In this document: piece by piece, positions 9,778 through 18,584 of the stretch
Position numbering within the stretch: position 1 is the first letter of the stretch
How the letters are laid out: the number at the start of each line of letters is the position of its first letter
Assembly (NCBI GenBank): GCA_024102815.1
Contig: JAGFJJ010000010.1
Span: forward strand, 62,001-126,000
Source: Phycisphaerae bacterium
Lineage (GTDB): Bacteria; Planctomycetota; Phycisphaerae; UBA1845
Direction: 5' to 3'
DNA: 64,000 nucleotides
Notes under the pieces: model-generated
What the model saw: only the letters and a program-made list of their open reading frames with translations
What the model was told of the DNA's origin: nothing
Database searches by the model: none
Position numbers and translations under genes: made by a program

Positions 9778-10413
9778 ATGCGCTTGTCCCGAGCAGAGCG
9801 AATTCTCCTGGCCGTCAATCTTCTGAACCTTGCGGTTTTCGCGCCGCTGGCCTTGAGGCGCGGCAATGACGAATTCCTGATCTACGCCGTGGTGATCGTG
9901 ATCATCGGCGGGCTGGTTCTGTGGCGGCAGCCGCGCGTTCGATTCAGTGCGTCGCTGCTCGTTGGACTGACCGTCTGGGCGGTCCTGCACATGGCCGGCG
10001 GGATTCTCGTCGTCGGGTCCGACGTGCTGTACGGACTGATGGTCCTGCCGATTCTCGATGAGCCCCCCATTCTCCGTTACGACCAGCTCGTGCACGCCTT
10101 CGGCTTCGGCGTCGCGACCAGCATGTGCTACCACGTCCTTCGCAACTATCTCCATCCGGAGATCGATCGGTGGTTCGCGCTTGGGTGCCTCGTCGTGCTC
10201 ATGGGGCTTGGCGTCGGAGCGCTCAACGAGATCATCGAGTTCGGAGCGGTGCTCGCACTCCCGCAAACCGGCGTCGGCGGATACGAGAACACGTTGCTGG
10301 ATCTTGTATTCGACTTGATCGGGGCGATTGTCGCGGCGGCTTGGATCGTCACCCGTGAGCGCAAGAGAACGCGGCACGCGCCGGCAGGGGAGCCGACACG
10401 TGCCGCGGATTAG
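9778..10413 (+). CDS. DUF2238 (YjdF-like) membrane protein
   Basis: The 211-residue protein has about six hydrophobic segments. Conserved DUF2238 features are visible: YDQLVHAFGFG after the third helix, GVGALNEIIEF, and a final GGYENTLLDLVFDLIGAI helix; the acidic residues in membrane helices are typical of the family. Function of the family is not known. I chose the ATG at 9778 because the hydrophobic protein begins there (MRLSRAERILL); the frame is open upstream but encodes low-quality sequence that overlaps the divergent ACT gene. The 153-base gap between the two starts probably holds both promoters. Confidence 0.8.
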   Translation: MRLSRAERILLAVNLLNLAVFAPLALRRGNDEFLIYAVVIVIIGGLVLWRQPRVRFSASLLVGLTVWAVLHMAGGILVVGSDVLYGLMVLPILDEPPILRYDQLVHAFGFGVATSMCYHVLRNYLHPEIDRWFALGCLVVLMGLGVGALNEIIEFGAVLALPQTGVGGYENTLLDLVFDLIGAIVAAAWIVTRERKRTRHAPAGEPTRAAD

Positions 10414-10466
10414 GAATCAAACCTCACTCAGCGATTACCGCTGAGTTTCGAGCTCTTCACGTTCGA

Positions 10467-13067
10467 TCAACCGCCACTGGCCAGCGCGGTGAGGCCGTCG
10501 ATCGACGCCGTCAGGAACCCGAACACGAAGTCCGGATTGTGGACACCCATGCTGCCGTCGTTGTTGGCAAGGTTGTAGTTCCAGCCGGCCTTGACCAGGC
10601 GCTCGTCGGCGAACATGTAGATGTCGCCGAGGTCGGTGTCGGCGTCATCGATAACCTTCACGCTGTTGAGGCCGACCGGGCCGATGACCGTGTCGTCCGC
10701 CAGCGTGAACGTCAGCGCCTGGCGCCCGCTTCCCTCGCCAAACGACAGGCTGGCGATGTCGGCAATGCTGTCGATGACCGTGGTCGTTCCGCCACTGCTG
10801 ATGCTGATGCGGTTGCCGGCGGCAATCTGCGCCGCGAACAGATCGGAGAAGGCGGCCTCGATAAGGCCCTTGAGCATCTCGGATCTCGTGGCGTATGCGT
10901 CCTGCAGCGCGTCAGGATCGATCATCTCACCGTGGCACTCAGCGCAGATGCCGGTGCTGGCGAAGAAGGTGTGGTTCGTACCGCCGAGGTTGTACGACAG
11001 CAGATCCGGCGGCGGCGTCTGCCGCATGTGGCAGTTCACGCAGGTGTCCTCGACGAAGGAGTGAGGCCCGCGCACACCGACCGTGACCTGGTAGGCATTC
11101 TGACCCATGAGGATGTCGGCCTGGGCGGAGCCGTGCGGGGCACGCGTCGCCTCGGCCGTGCCGAAGTCCGCAGTGAAGTTCGAATCGTTCTTGAGTCCGC
11201 GGCGCGTGTTGTGGCAGGTTACGCAGATGGCACCCTTACCCGCGCCCAGGACGGTGAAGCCGGCAATCAGCGGCGGCGAGTCGCCCTCGATGTACACGTT
11301 AGCGTTGTTGTTGTCTCCGCTGACCGTCCCAACCATGTGCGGATCGTGGCAGGTCACGCAGGTCTGCGGATGCGTTTCGTCGGCCGTCCAGGTGACTTCT
11401 ACATCCGCGAGAGGATCGGTGGCGGGATCGTTATCGAGCAGAACCGGCAGCCAGGCGAGGAAGCCATTCGCCGAGTGGCAGCGTGCGCAACTGCCGTTCG
11501 TGCCTTCCTCCGCCGCCAGCTCGTAGTTGGCGTGGCGGCTGAGCTGCCACTGCTGGAAGCGTCCGTGACGGAGCGGCTCTCCGTGGCAGGAACCGCAGAC
11601 GTCGGAAGCAAGACTTACGCGGGGCGCGCCCATCGTATGGGCACCGCCGGAATTCGGGCCGTGGCAATTCTCGCACTGGATGTTGCCGAACTGCATGGCA
11701 TTGGGGAAATCGGCCAGCGCCGTGGTCCAGTTGTCGGGGCTGGGATTGTTGATGAGCCCGGAGTCGAGGAACGCCTGATAGTCGTCCTGATCGTCCAGAC
11801 CGTTGTTGTCGGCCGTCGGATCAAACCCCACGCTGTGGCAGGCGAAGCAATTCGGACCCCAGTGATCGCCGGTATTGAGCTGATCGGTAAAGATCATCGC
11901 GTGACCGGTCTCGCGCCAAGGCGTAAACATGTCGGGCGCGATCGTGTCGTTGTGGCACACCGTGCAGTTGTCGGCGACCGGAAGCCCGTCGGCCCCCTCT
12001 CCCGTGACGGCACCAACCCACTCGCCGGCATAAATCTCGATCTCGACTTCCGCAGCCGGATCGACCGTCTCATCCGTAACGGTAAGGGTGTATACGCCGC
12101 TTCGGTCCGGTGTGAAATAGGGATTGCGCGTGGTGGCGTCGGTCAGCGCCGCGCCCGAACCGCTCGGACGGGCAAGCGACCAATCATACGTCTCTTGCTC
12201 CTTGCCTTGCAGAAGGACGGGAACACCGATCGGAACGTTGCGCAGGCCGGTCGTCCAGCCCCAGGGCAACTCCGCGTGAACCTGCAGCGAAGCGTTGTAG
12301 GTACCGGAAGACGTTCGCACGGCGACGCTCAAGTTCGAAAGGCCCGCCTCCTCCAATGAGAACGGGTTGATTCCCGCGACCTGGAAGCGGCTCGGCAGTC
12401 CACCCACGAACTCGCCTTCGGGCAAGGGAACGTTTGGAGGCAATTGGTCAGCACCGATCGGCGGCTCGGTCAACGCGGTGTAGAGACGGTCTTTGTAGGT
12501 TGCGAGAGCAGGAAGCTCGACGGAGGGCGTGCCCGAGTTGCCGCCATCGATGACTACGGCAACGCCTTCGCCCTGGGTCCAGGTGTAGCTCTGCAACGTC
12601 GAGCCGTCGAGGATCTCGACCGTGGCCCGCGCTGTAACCGTCTCTCCCGGTGCGGGATCGCCGTCAATGGAGGTTGTGACGATGACGTTGGCAGTCGGCG
12701 TGAGCGCCGCGTCGGCCGTGGTCACCAGACCGGGCAGGATCAGCACGGTACGCGAGACCGACTGGAATCGGCTGTCGGTAAACGTGATCTCATAAATGCC
12801 GTTGGGCAGCACCGCGGAGAATGTTCCGTTCGCCGCAGTGGTGATGTCGACGCCATCAACAGCGGGGTCGACGGCCACCGCCACCCCTTCGACGGCACTG
12901 TCCGTGAGGTCGTTGGTGACGGTACCGGACAGCGTTCCCGTTGCCCCACCGCCGCCACCGCCGGGTATGACCGGACAGCCGGTTACGAAGGCCAGACTCA
13001 ACACGCCGACCAACGCCGCGACGCCTTGCAGGCGTCTGGCACCGAAGGTAGCTCTTTGCGTCATCAT
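10467..13067 (-). CDS. Nine-haem c-type cytochrome lipoprotein
   Basis: The 866-residue protein begins with a lipoprotein signal: basic residues, LVGVLSLAFVTGC with the lipobox VTGC, then a Gly-rich linker, so it is a membrane-anchored, probably outer-membrane or periplasmic, lipoprotein. Residues about 43-115 look like a carboxypeptidase-regulatory/Ig-like beta domain, followed by further beta-rich sequence. Residues about 366-712 hold nine CxxCH haem sites (CTVCH, CFACH, CENCH, CGSCH, CARCH, CVTCH twice, CVNCH, CAECH), with extra His residues as possible distal ligands. The last 150 residues carry no haem. Role inferred: electron storage or transfer to extracellular or periplasmic acceptors. 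GGAGG lies upstream of the start. Confidence 0.9.
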   Translation of the reverse strand: MMTQRATFGARRLQGVAALVGVLSLAFVTGCPVIPGGGGGGATGTLSGTVTNDLTDSAVEGVAVAVDPAVDGVDITTAANGTFSAVLPNGIYEITFTDSRFQSVSRTVLILPGLVTTADAALTPTANVIVTTSIDGDPAPGETVTARATVEILDGSTLQSYTWTQGEGVAVVIDGGNSGTPSVELPALATYKDRLYTALTEPPIGADQLPPNVPLPEGEFVGGLPSRFQVAGINPFSLEEAGLSNLSVAVRTSSGTYNASLQVHAELPWGWTTGLRNVPIGVPVLLQGKEQETYDWSLARPSGSGAALTDATTRNPYFTPDRSGVYTLTVTDETVDPAAEVEIEIYAGEWVGAVTGEGADGLPVADNCTVCHNDTIAPDMFTPWRETGHAMIFTDQLNTGDHWGPNCFACHSVGFDPTADNNGLDDQDDYQAFLDSGLINNPSPDNWTTALADFPNAMQFGNIQCENCHGPNSGGAHTMGAPRVSLASDVCGSCHGEPLRHGRFQQWQLSRHANYELAAEEGTNGSCARCHSANGFLAWLPVLLDNDPATDPLADVEVTWTADETHPQTCVTCHDPHMVGTVSGDNNNANVYIEGDSPPLIAGFTVLGAGKGAICVTCHNTRRGLKNDSNFTADFGTAEATRAPHGSAQADILMGQNAYQVTVGVRGPHSFVEDTCVNCHMRQTPPPDLLSYNLGGTNHTFFASTGICAECHGEMIDPDALQDAYATRSEMLKGLIEAAFSDLFAAQIAAGNRISISSGGTTTVIDSIADIASLSFGEGSGRQALTFTLADDTVIGPVGLNSVKVIDDADTDLGDIYMFADERLVKAGWNYNLANNDGSMGVHNPDFVFGFLTASIDGLTALASGG

Positions 13068-13572
13068 CCCTGTTTACCTCCAGCAACGAGTCCGAACCCG
13101 CCGCCTTGATCAACCACGATTCGCCCTGGGGCTTTGTCGATCGCAAGCGGGTCTATGCATTCATCATCGGAATTCGCGTGGTTGCCTCTCGCACATTACC
13201 TGAGAGAAGCACCGCACGCACGAACATCCTCCCGTGATCTGAAGAACAAACCGCGGCAAAGCCCTGCCCTGAACCTGAGACCCCCGCTTGTCAGGGTGGG
13301 CTGCTTCATACCCGCGCACTGCGCGGCCCAACATAACGCCGCGCCGCGTTAAGCTGCCGCCAACCCAAGACCTTACGACCGACGAGTACCCGCGCCAAGC
13401 GAGAAGGCCGCAATGTATCAGGAAGTCAACCAGCCCAAGTATCACCCGGCAAGTTCAGTGCCAGAAACGGCCAAAACGACTTTCGATTTGGGTGAGGATT
13501 CCAATTCGGTTATCTCCGGCGAGAATCGGCATATTCTGCGCTGAAGAGATATCACAGGGTCTAGTGACAGGG
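13068..13572. other. Intergenic region, no gene recognised
   Basis: This 505-base stretch lies between the start of the nine-haem cytochrome gene and the end of truD. Short open frames exist on both strands but none has a ribosome site plus plausible protein content. It should hold the cytochrome promoter; I cannot point to a convincing one. Confidence 0.4.
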
Positions 13573-14826
13573 TTAGTCTGCGTCTTCGGACTTGCACAAC
13601 TCACGTGTCACGACGGTGGCATAGGCACCAGGGGGAAGTTCAAAGCGAACCTGAACATACGGTCCCCGATCATCGCTACCAGTGTTGGATTGCACGTTTT
13701 TCATTGGAACGCGTAATGGCCGACGAGCGCCGTCCATGGAATCACCCGGCGGCGGATGGCGCATCTGCTCCACATCCAATCCCGCCTCGGACAGTACGGC
13801 TGATTCCATCTCACCGGCTTTGCCCTCGGTCGGGGTCATTCGCTTTCCGAAGAGAGGACCGGTCGGGGAGATCTCCAGCGCCACACAGCGGGGCTGTTCC
13901 TGCGCAGGATCGATCACGCGGAAGCAGGCGCCGTTGGCGTGCTTCCAGGCCATGTCGCCGGCTTCCAACCGATCCAACTCGAAAATGCGCTGAGCGAGTA
14001 CGCGATTGAACAACGCGCTTTGCAGCGCCGACAGAAACAGGCGGCGAAGGTTCGCGGGAATGGACTTCCATGCGCCGCGGTAGTCTCCTGCGCGACGAAC
14101 CAGCGTCCGGCAGATGCGAATCTGGTCCCGAAAGGCATTGGGCCAGGTGCGTGCGGCGCTGTCGAAATCACCGGCATCGTAGAGCTCGCGGGCAACTCGG
14201 ACGTCGCCGCGATCCTCCGGACCGGGACGGCCGACAACCCAGCCGATCGCTTCCGCAAGATCCCCGATGATCGCGGCGCGCCCGATCAGCGCGTTGTCCC
14301 CGCGCGCGCCGAAACGCTGGGCGCCGAAGTAATTGGGAACACCTCGCCGGGTCAGCTCGGAGAGAATCGCCTGCGCGCTCGCATCGGCTTCGCTTTGCGA
14401 GCCCGCGAATTCGCGAACGCGCAGGTCAAACCGATTGCCAGACAGGTGACCGAGTTTCAGCTTGTTCGTGTGCCGCGCGACATCGAGAACGCGGAGCCGA
14501 TCCCAGCCGAGCTTCCGCACACGGTCGGGATCGATGTGTTCCAGACTGAGCTGCTGGCGGGTAACGCCGTGCGCATCTTTGAGCCCCGCGTAACCGATCT
14601 CTCGCGGATGGCGTCCCAGGGCCCTGGCGATGCGCTCGATGGCCGCGGGCGTGGTCATTCCCCCTTTCTCGATCGTGAAATAGACGTGTGTGCCCTCGCC
14701 CGATGCCAGGTAGAGCGGAATTTCCTCCACGAGAAAATCCTCGTTGAAGCGCTTGGTTCGCCCTCCAATGCCGGGCAACTCGGCGGTGAGGAAAGGCAAT
14801 TCGTTTTCGTCGTACGTCAGTTTCAT
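13573..14826 (-). CDS. truD: tRNA pseudouridine(13) synthase TruD
   Basis: The 417-residue product carries the TruD signature GYAGLKDAHGVTRQQLS; by analogy with the E. coli enzyme, the Asp of GLKD is the catalytic nucleophile. It also has FLVEEIPLYLASGEGTH near the N-terminus, NYFGAQRFG at the start of the TruD-specific insertion, and FNRVLAQR. Family members convert U13 of tRNA-Glu to pseudouridine in the cytoplasm. The ATG at 14826 is preferred over an in-frame TTG 12 codons upstream because the family normally starts close to this point. Length is slightly above the usual 350, owing to the C-terminal half. It is divergent from waaA across about 100 bases. Confidence 0.92.
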   Translation of the reverse strand: MKLTYDENELPFLTAELPGIGGRTKRFNEDFLVEEIPLYLASGEGTHVYFTIEKGGMTTPAAIERIARALGRHPREIGYAGLKDAHGVTRQQLSLEHIDPDRVRKLGWDRLRVLDVARHTNKLKLGHLSGNRFDLRVREFAGSQSEADASAQAILSELTRRGVPNYFGAQRFGARGDNALIGRAAIIGDLAEAIGWVVGRPGPEDRGDVRVARELYDAGDFDSAARTWPNAFRDQIRICRTLVRRAGDYRGAWKSIPANLRRLFLSALQSALFNRVLAQRIFELDRLEAGDMAWKHANGACFRVIDPAQEQPRCVALEISPTGPLFGKRMTPTEGKAGEMESAVLSEAGLDVEQMRHPPPGDSMDGARRPLRVPMKNVQSNTGSDDRGPYVQVRFELPPGAYATVVTRELCKSEDAD

Positions 14827-14929
14827 GGTGTTGAGTGTACGTCGTGATTCGCCGGTTACCAATCGTCGGCCATGTCCGGACAGCGGGCCGTCATTGGAGC
14901 GAGGCCGCGGGTGATATAGGATATTCCCC

Positions 14930-16360
14930 GTGATGCGCTATCTTGCGGATGTCGCGTACGCTCTGGCCGGTGCGGCCTATCTCCCCAAGGCGTTGTATGA
15001 CGCGCTGGTCGTGGGTAAGAACCGGCGCGGCTGGGGGCAGCGTCTCGGCGGGTTTCCGCAACTGGACGGTCGACGGCGCCTCTGGATTCACGGTGTCTCC
15101 CTGGGCGAGATCAACGCCACGCCACGGCTGGTAAGTGCGCTCCAGCAACGCCTTCCGGATTTCGATACGATCGTAACGTCCACGACGGACACGGGCTTCG
15201 CCCGCGCCGTCGAGCACTTCGGCCCGGACCGCGTGTTTCGATTTCCGCTCGACTTCAGCGCGGTGATTGTTCAGGCGCTGAAGCGACTCCGTCCGAGCCT
15301 GATCGTCCTCGTCGAATTGGAAGTCTGGTACAACCTGGTCCGTCAGGCAACAGGGCGCGGGGTCCCTGTCGCGGTGGTCAACGGCCGACTCACGGAGCGA
15401 AGCGCTCGACGCCTCGCCCGGCTGGGCACTCCCGTGCGACGGATGTTTGCCGATCTAGCGTGGATCGGGGCGCAGGATGAGACGATTGCGGAGCGGTTTC
15501 GCCGGCTCGGAGCGCGCCCCGAACGTGTTACGGTGACTTCTTCGCTGAAATGGGATACGGCTCCCCTGGATCAGGCCGTGGAGGGCGTAGAACCACTCGC
15601 CCGTGCGCTGGGAATCGTGACCTCTCGTCCCGTCTGGGTGTGCGGCAGCACCGGACCGTCGGAGGAGGAGATCGTCCTTTCAGCTTACCGGCTTCTGCTG
15701 GACCGCTGGGCCGAATTGGCACGGCGCGTGCAAGACGATTCACGAGGGGAGGCGGATCGCGCCGCGCAGCCTCCCTGCCTGGTGATCGTGCCGCGCAAAC
15801 CGGAGCGATTTGAAGAGGTCGCCCGCCTTATTGTGCGGAGAGGCTTCGAATGTACGCAGCGCAGCGCGCACCGTGACGGCAGCCAAGCTCCTCCGGAGTC
15901 CCATCGTCGGGTGATCCTCGGCGACACGATGGGCGAACTGCGGAAGTTCTATGCGCTGGCCGATGTCGTATTTGTCGGACGCAGCCTGGTTCCGCTGGGC
16001 GGTTCGGACCCGATGGAGGTTGCGGCGCTCGCCCGGCCAATGCTGTCCGGCCCGTTCATGAACAACTTCGAGACGCCGGCCCGGGCACTGGAAGGTGCGG
16101 GTGCTCTTCGCACCATTCAGGATGCTGAGACACTGGCCGGCGCCGTCGGAGCGATGCTCGCAGATCGCCATGGGAGCCGACGACTGGGTGAGCGGGCCCG
16201 GGAAGTCGTACGAAGCCATCGGGGTGCGACGGCGCGGACCGTCGACGCATTGTTGCGGCTGATTGATGGAATCAAACCTGCCCGGGCGGGTGCGGAAGCC
16301 TCGGGCGAACATGATCGGATGCAAGTCGAAACGACCACTTTTTCCCAGGAGCGAACATGA
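14930..16360 (+). CDS. waaA: 3-deoxy-D-manno-octulosonic acid (Kdo) transferase
   Basis: This 476-residue GT-B glycosyltransferase matches WaaA/KdtA. It has [13 protein letters not shown] and [11 protein letters not shown] in the N-terminal domain, [11 protein letters not shown], and [21 protein letters not shown] in the C-terminal donor domain. The family adds Kdo to lipid A precursor at the inner membrane, so the cell is expected to make LPS. An N-terminal hydrophobic stretch fits membrane association. GTG (14930) and ATG (14933) are adjacent possible starts, with AGGAT upstream. Its stop overlaps the acs start in an ATGA, so the two are probably translationally coupled, an unusual partner pairing. 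Confidence 0.93.
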   Translation: MMRYLADVAYALAGAAYLPKALYDALVVGKNRRGWGQRLGGFPQLDGRRRLWIHGVSLGEINATPRLVSALQQRLPDFDTIVTSTTDTGFARAVEHFGPDRVFRFPLDFSAVIVQALKRLRPSLIVLVELEVWYNLVRQATGRGVPVAVVNGRLTERSARRLARLGTPVRRMFADLAWIGAQDETIAERFRRLGARPERVTVTSSLKWDTAPLDQAVEGVEPLARALGIVTSRPVWVCGSTGPSEEEIVLSAYRLLLDRWAELARRVQDDSRGEADRAAQPPCLVIVPRKPERFEEVARLIVRRGFECTQRSAHRDGSQAPPESHRRVILGDTMGELRKFYALADVVFVGRSLVPLGGSDPMEVAALARPMLSGPFMNNFETPARALEGAGALRTIQDAETLAGAVGAMLADRHGSRRLGERAREVVRSHRGATARTVDALLRLIDGIKPARAGAEASGEHDRMQVETTTFSQERT

Positions 16361-18351
16361 TGTCTGGCACCACGACCGCGGAGACCGGGACGAATCGCCC
16401 GGCCGTTTTCGATCCACCGGCAAACGTCTCGTCCAAGGCTTACGTCAAGTCGCTGGATGATTACCGCCGCATGTACGATCGGTCCATCAAGGACCCGGAG
16501 GGGTTCTGGACGGAGTTTGCCAACCAGTTCCACTGGCAACAGAAGTGGACCAAGTTCCGCGAGTTCGACTTCAAGAACGATATCTCCGTCAATTATTTCA
16601 TCGGCGGGAAGACGAACGTGTGCTTCAACGCGCTCGACCGGCACCTCGACAAGCGCGGCGACCAGGTCGCTATCCTCTGGGAGGGCAATGAACCCGGCGA
16701 GACGGCCAAGCTCACCTACCGCCAGCTGCACGCCGAGGTCTGCAAGTTTGCCAACGTGCTCAAGAAATTCGGAGTCAAGAAGGGCGACCGTGTGTCCATC
16801 TACATGCCGATGGTGAAGGAACTGGCCATCGCCATGCTGGCCTGCGCGCGTATCGGCGCCATTCACTCCATCGTATTCGGCGGGTTCAGCCCGGAATCGC
16901 TGGCTGACCGCATCGTCGATTCGACCTGCGAGATCATCGTCACGACGGACGGCGTCTTCCGCGGCTCCAAGGCCGTACCGCTCAAGGCCAACGCCGATGA
17001 GGCGATGAAGATCGCCGGGCGCCAGGGCGTGAACGTGCGCACGTGCATCGTGAGCGAGCGGGTCGGCTCCGCGAAGCTGAAAACCGAGATGCAGTCCGGG
17101 CGCGATTACTGGTGGCACGAGGTGATGAAGGACGCACCGGCAAAGTGTGATCCGGAGTGGATGGACTCGGAAGACCCGCTGTTCATCCTGTACACCTCGG
17201 GTTCCACGGGCAAGCCCAAGGGCGTGCTGCACACCACCGGTGGGTACATGGTCTATACGACCACGACGTTCCGCTACATCTTCGACTACCACGACGGCGA
17301 CATCTTCTGGTGCACGGCCGACATCGGCTGGGTCACGGGACACTCGTACATCGTGTACGGCCCGCTTTGCGCCGGGGCCACCACGCTGATGTTCGAGGGC
17401 ATTCCCACGTATCCGGATGCCGGACGCTTCTGGGATGTCGTCGACCGTTACAAGGTGACGCAGTTCTACACGGCGCCGACTGCGATCCGCGCTTTGATGC
17501 GCGAGGGCGAGTCGTGGGTCCAGAAGCACAATCTCTCGTCGCTGCGCATCCTGGGTTCGGTGGGCGAGCCGATCAACCCGGAGGCATGGCTCTGGTATCA
17601 CCGCAATGTTGGACACGGAAAGTGCCCCATTGTGGACACCTGGTGGCAGACGGAGACGGGCGGCATTCTCATCACGCCGCTGCCCGGTGCGACGCCGCTC
17701 AAGCCTGGTTCGGCCACGCTGCCCTTCTTCGGCGTTCGACCTGTCATGCTCACCCCCGAAGGCAAGCGGATCAACGGTCCCGGCTCCGGCGTGCTATGCA
17801 TCGAAGAGCCCTGGCCGGGCATCATGCGGACGGTTTACGGTCAGCATCAGCGTTTCAAAGAGACGTACTTCAGCACGTATCCCGGCCTCTATTTCACCGG
17901 CGATGGTTGCCGTCACGACGAAGACGGCTACTGGTGGATCACGGGCCGTGTTGACGACGTGATCAACGTCTCGGGTCACCGCATGGGCACGGCCGAGGTG
18001 GAAAGCGCCCTCGTCGCCCACCACGCCGTGGCTGAAGCCGCCGTCGTGGGATTCCCGCACGAGATCAAGGGTCAGGGCATCTACGCGTACGTGACCTTGA
18101 AGCAGGGGCAGGAATACACGGATGCACTGAAGAAGGAACTGGTGCAGCACGTGCGCAAGGAGATCGGCCCGATCGCTGCGCCGGATGTCATTCACTGGGC
18201 TCCGGGACTTCCCAAGACGCGCTCGGGCAAGATCATGCGGCGCATCCTGCGTAAGATCGCGGAAGGACAGCCCGAGCAGGTGGGGGATACATCGACACTG
18301 GCCGACCCCGGCGTGGTGAAGAACCTCGTCGATACCTACAAGAAGGCGTGA
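16357..18351 (+). CDS. acs: Acetyl-CoA synthetase (AMP-forming)
   Basis: The 664-residue enzyme has the adenylate-forming motifs [20 protein letters not shown], and the C-terminal [17 protein letters not shown]. In that last motif Lys625 is the catalytic lysine that family members regulate by acetylation. It makes acetyl-CoA from acetate, ATP and CoA in the cytoplasm. Length is normal. The start ATG overlaps the waaA stop by four bases (ATGA); a second ATG follows directly. A strong rho-independent terminator lies about 115 bases past the stop, so waaA-acs looks like a complete two-gene operon. Confidence 0.95.
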   Translation: MMSGTTTAETGTNRPAVFDPPANVSSKAYVKSLDDYRRMYDRSIKDPEGFWTEFANQFHWQQKWTKFREFDFKNDISVNYFIGGKTNVCFNALDRHLDKRGDQVAILWEGNEPGETAKLTYRQLHAEVCKFANVLKKFGVKKGDRVSIYMPMVKELAIAMLACARIGAIHSIVFGGFSPESLADRIVDSTCEIIVTTDGVFRGSKAVPLKANADEAMKIAGRQGVNVRTCIVSERVGSAKLKTEMQSGRDYWWHEVMKDAPAKCDPEWMDSEDPLFILYTSGSTGKPKGVLHTTGGYMVYTTTTFRYIFDYHDGDIFWCTADIGWVTGHSYIVYGPLCAGATTLMFEGIPTYPDAGRFWDVVDRYKVTQFYTAPTAIRALMREGESWVQKHNLSSLRILGSVGEPINPEAWLWYHRNVGHGKCPIVDTWWQTETGGILITPLPGATPLKPGSATLPFFGVRPVMLTPEGKRINGPGSGVLCIEEPWPGIMRTVYGQHQRFKETYFSTYPGLYFTGDGCRHDEDGYWWITGRVDDVINVSGHRMGTAEVESALVAHHAVAEAAVVGFPHEIKGQGIYAYVTLKQGQEYTDALKKELVQHVRKEIGPIAAPDVIHWAPGLPKTRSGKIMRRILRKIAEGQPEQVGDTSTLADPGVVKNLVDTYKKA

Positions 18352-18467
18352 TCGAAGCCGTTGACCGGGTTGAAGGTCGATCAACCCGATAATCGGTTTT
18401 CAGACTTGGTGAACTGGGGGACAAAGGCCGTTCCCTGATTCGAGGTTTTGTTTCTCATTTTCGGCAA

Positions 18468-18504
18468 GCCCCCGGGGCCCTGCGGGTCTCGGGGGCGTTT
18501 TTTG
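18468..18504 (+). terminator. Rho-independent terminator after acs
   Basis: A GC-rich stem pairs GCCCCCGGGG with TCTCGGGGGC (one G-U pair) and is followed by GTTTTTTG. It ends the waaA-acs transcript. Confidence 0.85.
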
Positions 18505-18584
18505 TTGATGGCACGCCGTTTGCGATGCGGAAAGTATCTCTCTACCTCCGAGGGGAGGGTTTGCGCACATCACGGGAAGAATCC

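Noticed and set aside
9625-10377. N-terminal extension of the ACT protein
   Set aside because: The stretch is Arg/Gln-rich shadow sequence over the divergent membrane gene; GGAGG near 9634 supports the short form.
10539-12359. 606-codon open frame antisense to the nine-haem cytochrome
   Set aside because: No domain pattern; the opposite strand carries nine haem motifs and a lipobox, so the cytochrome is the real gene.
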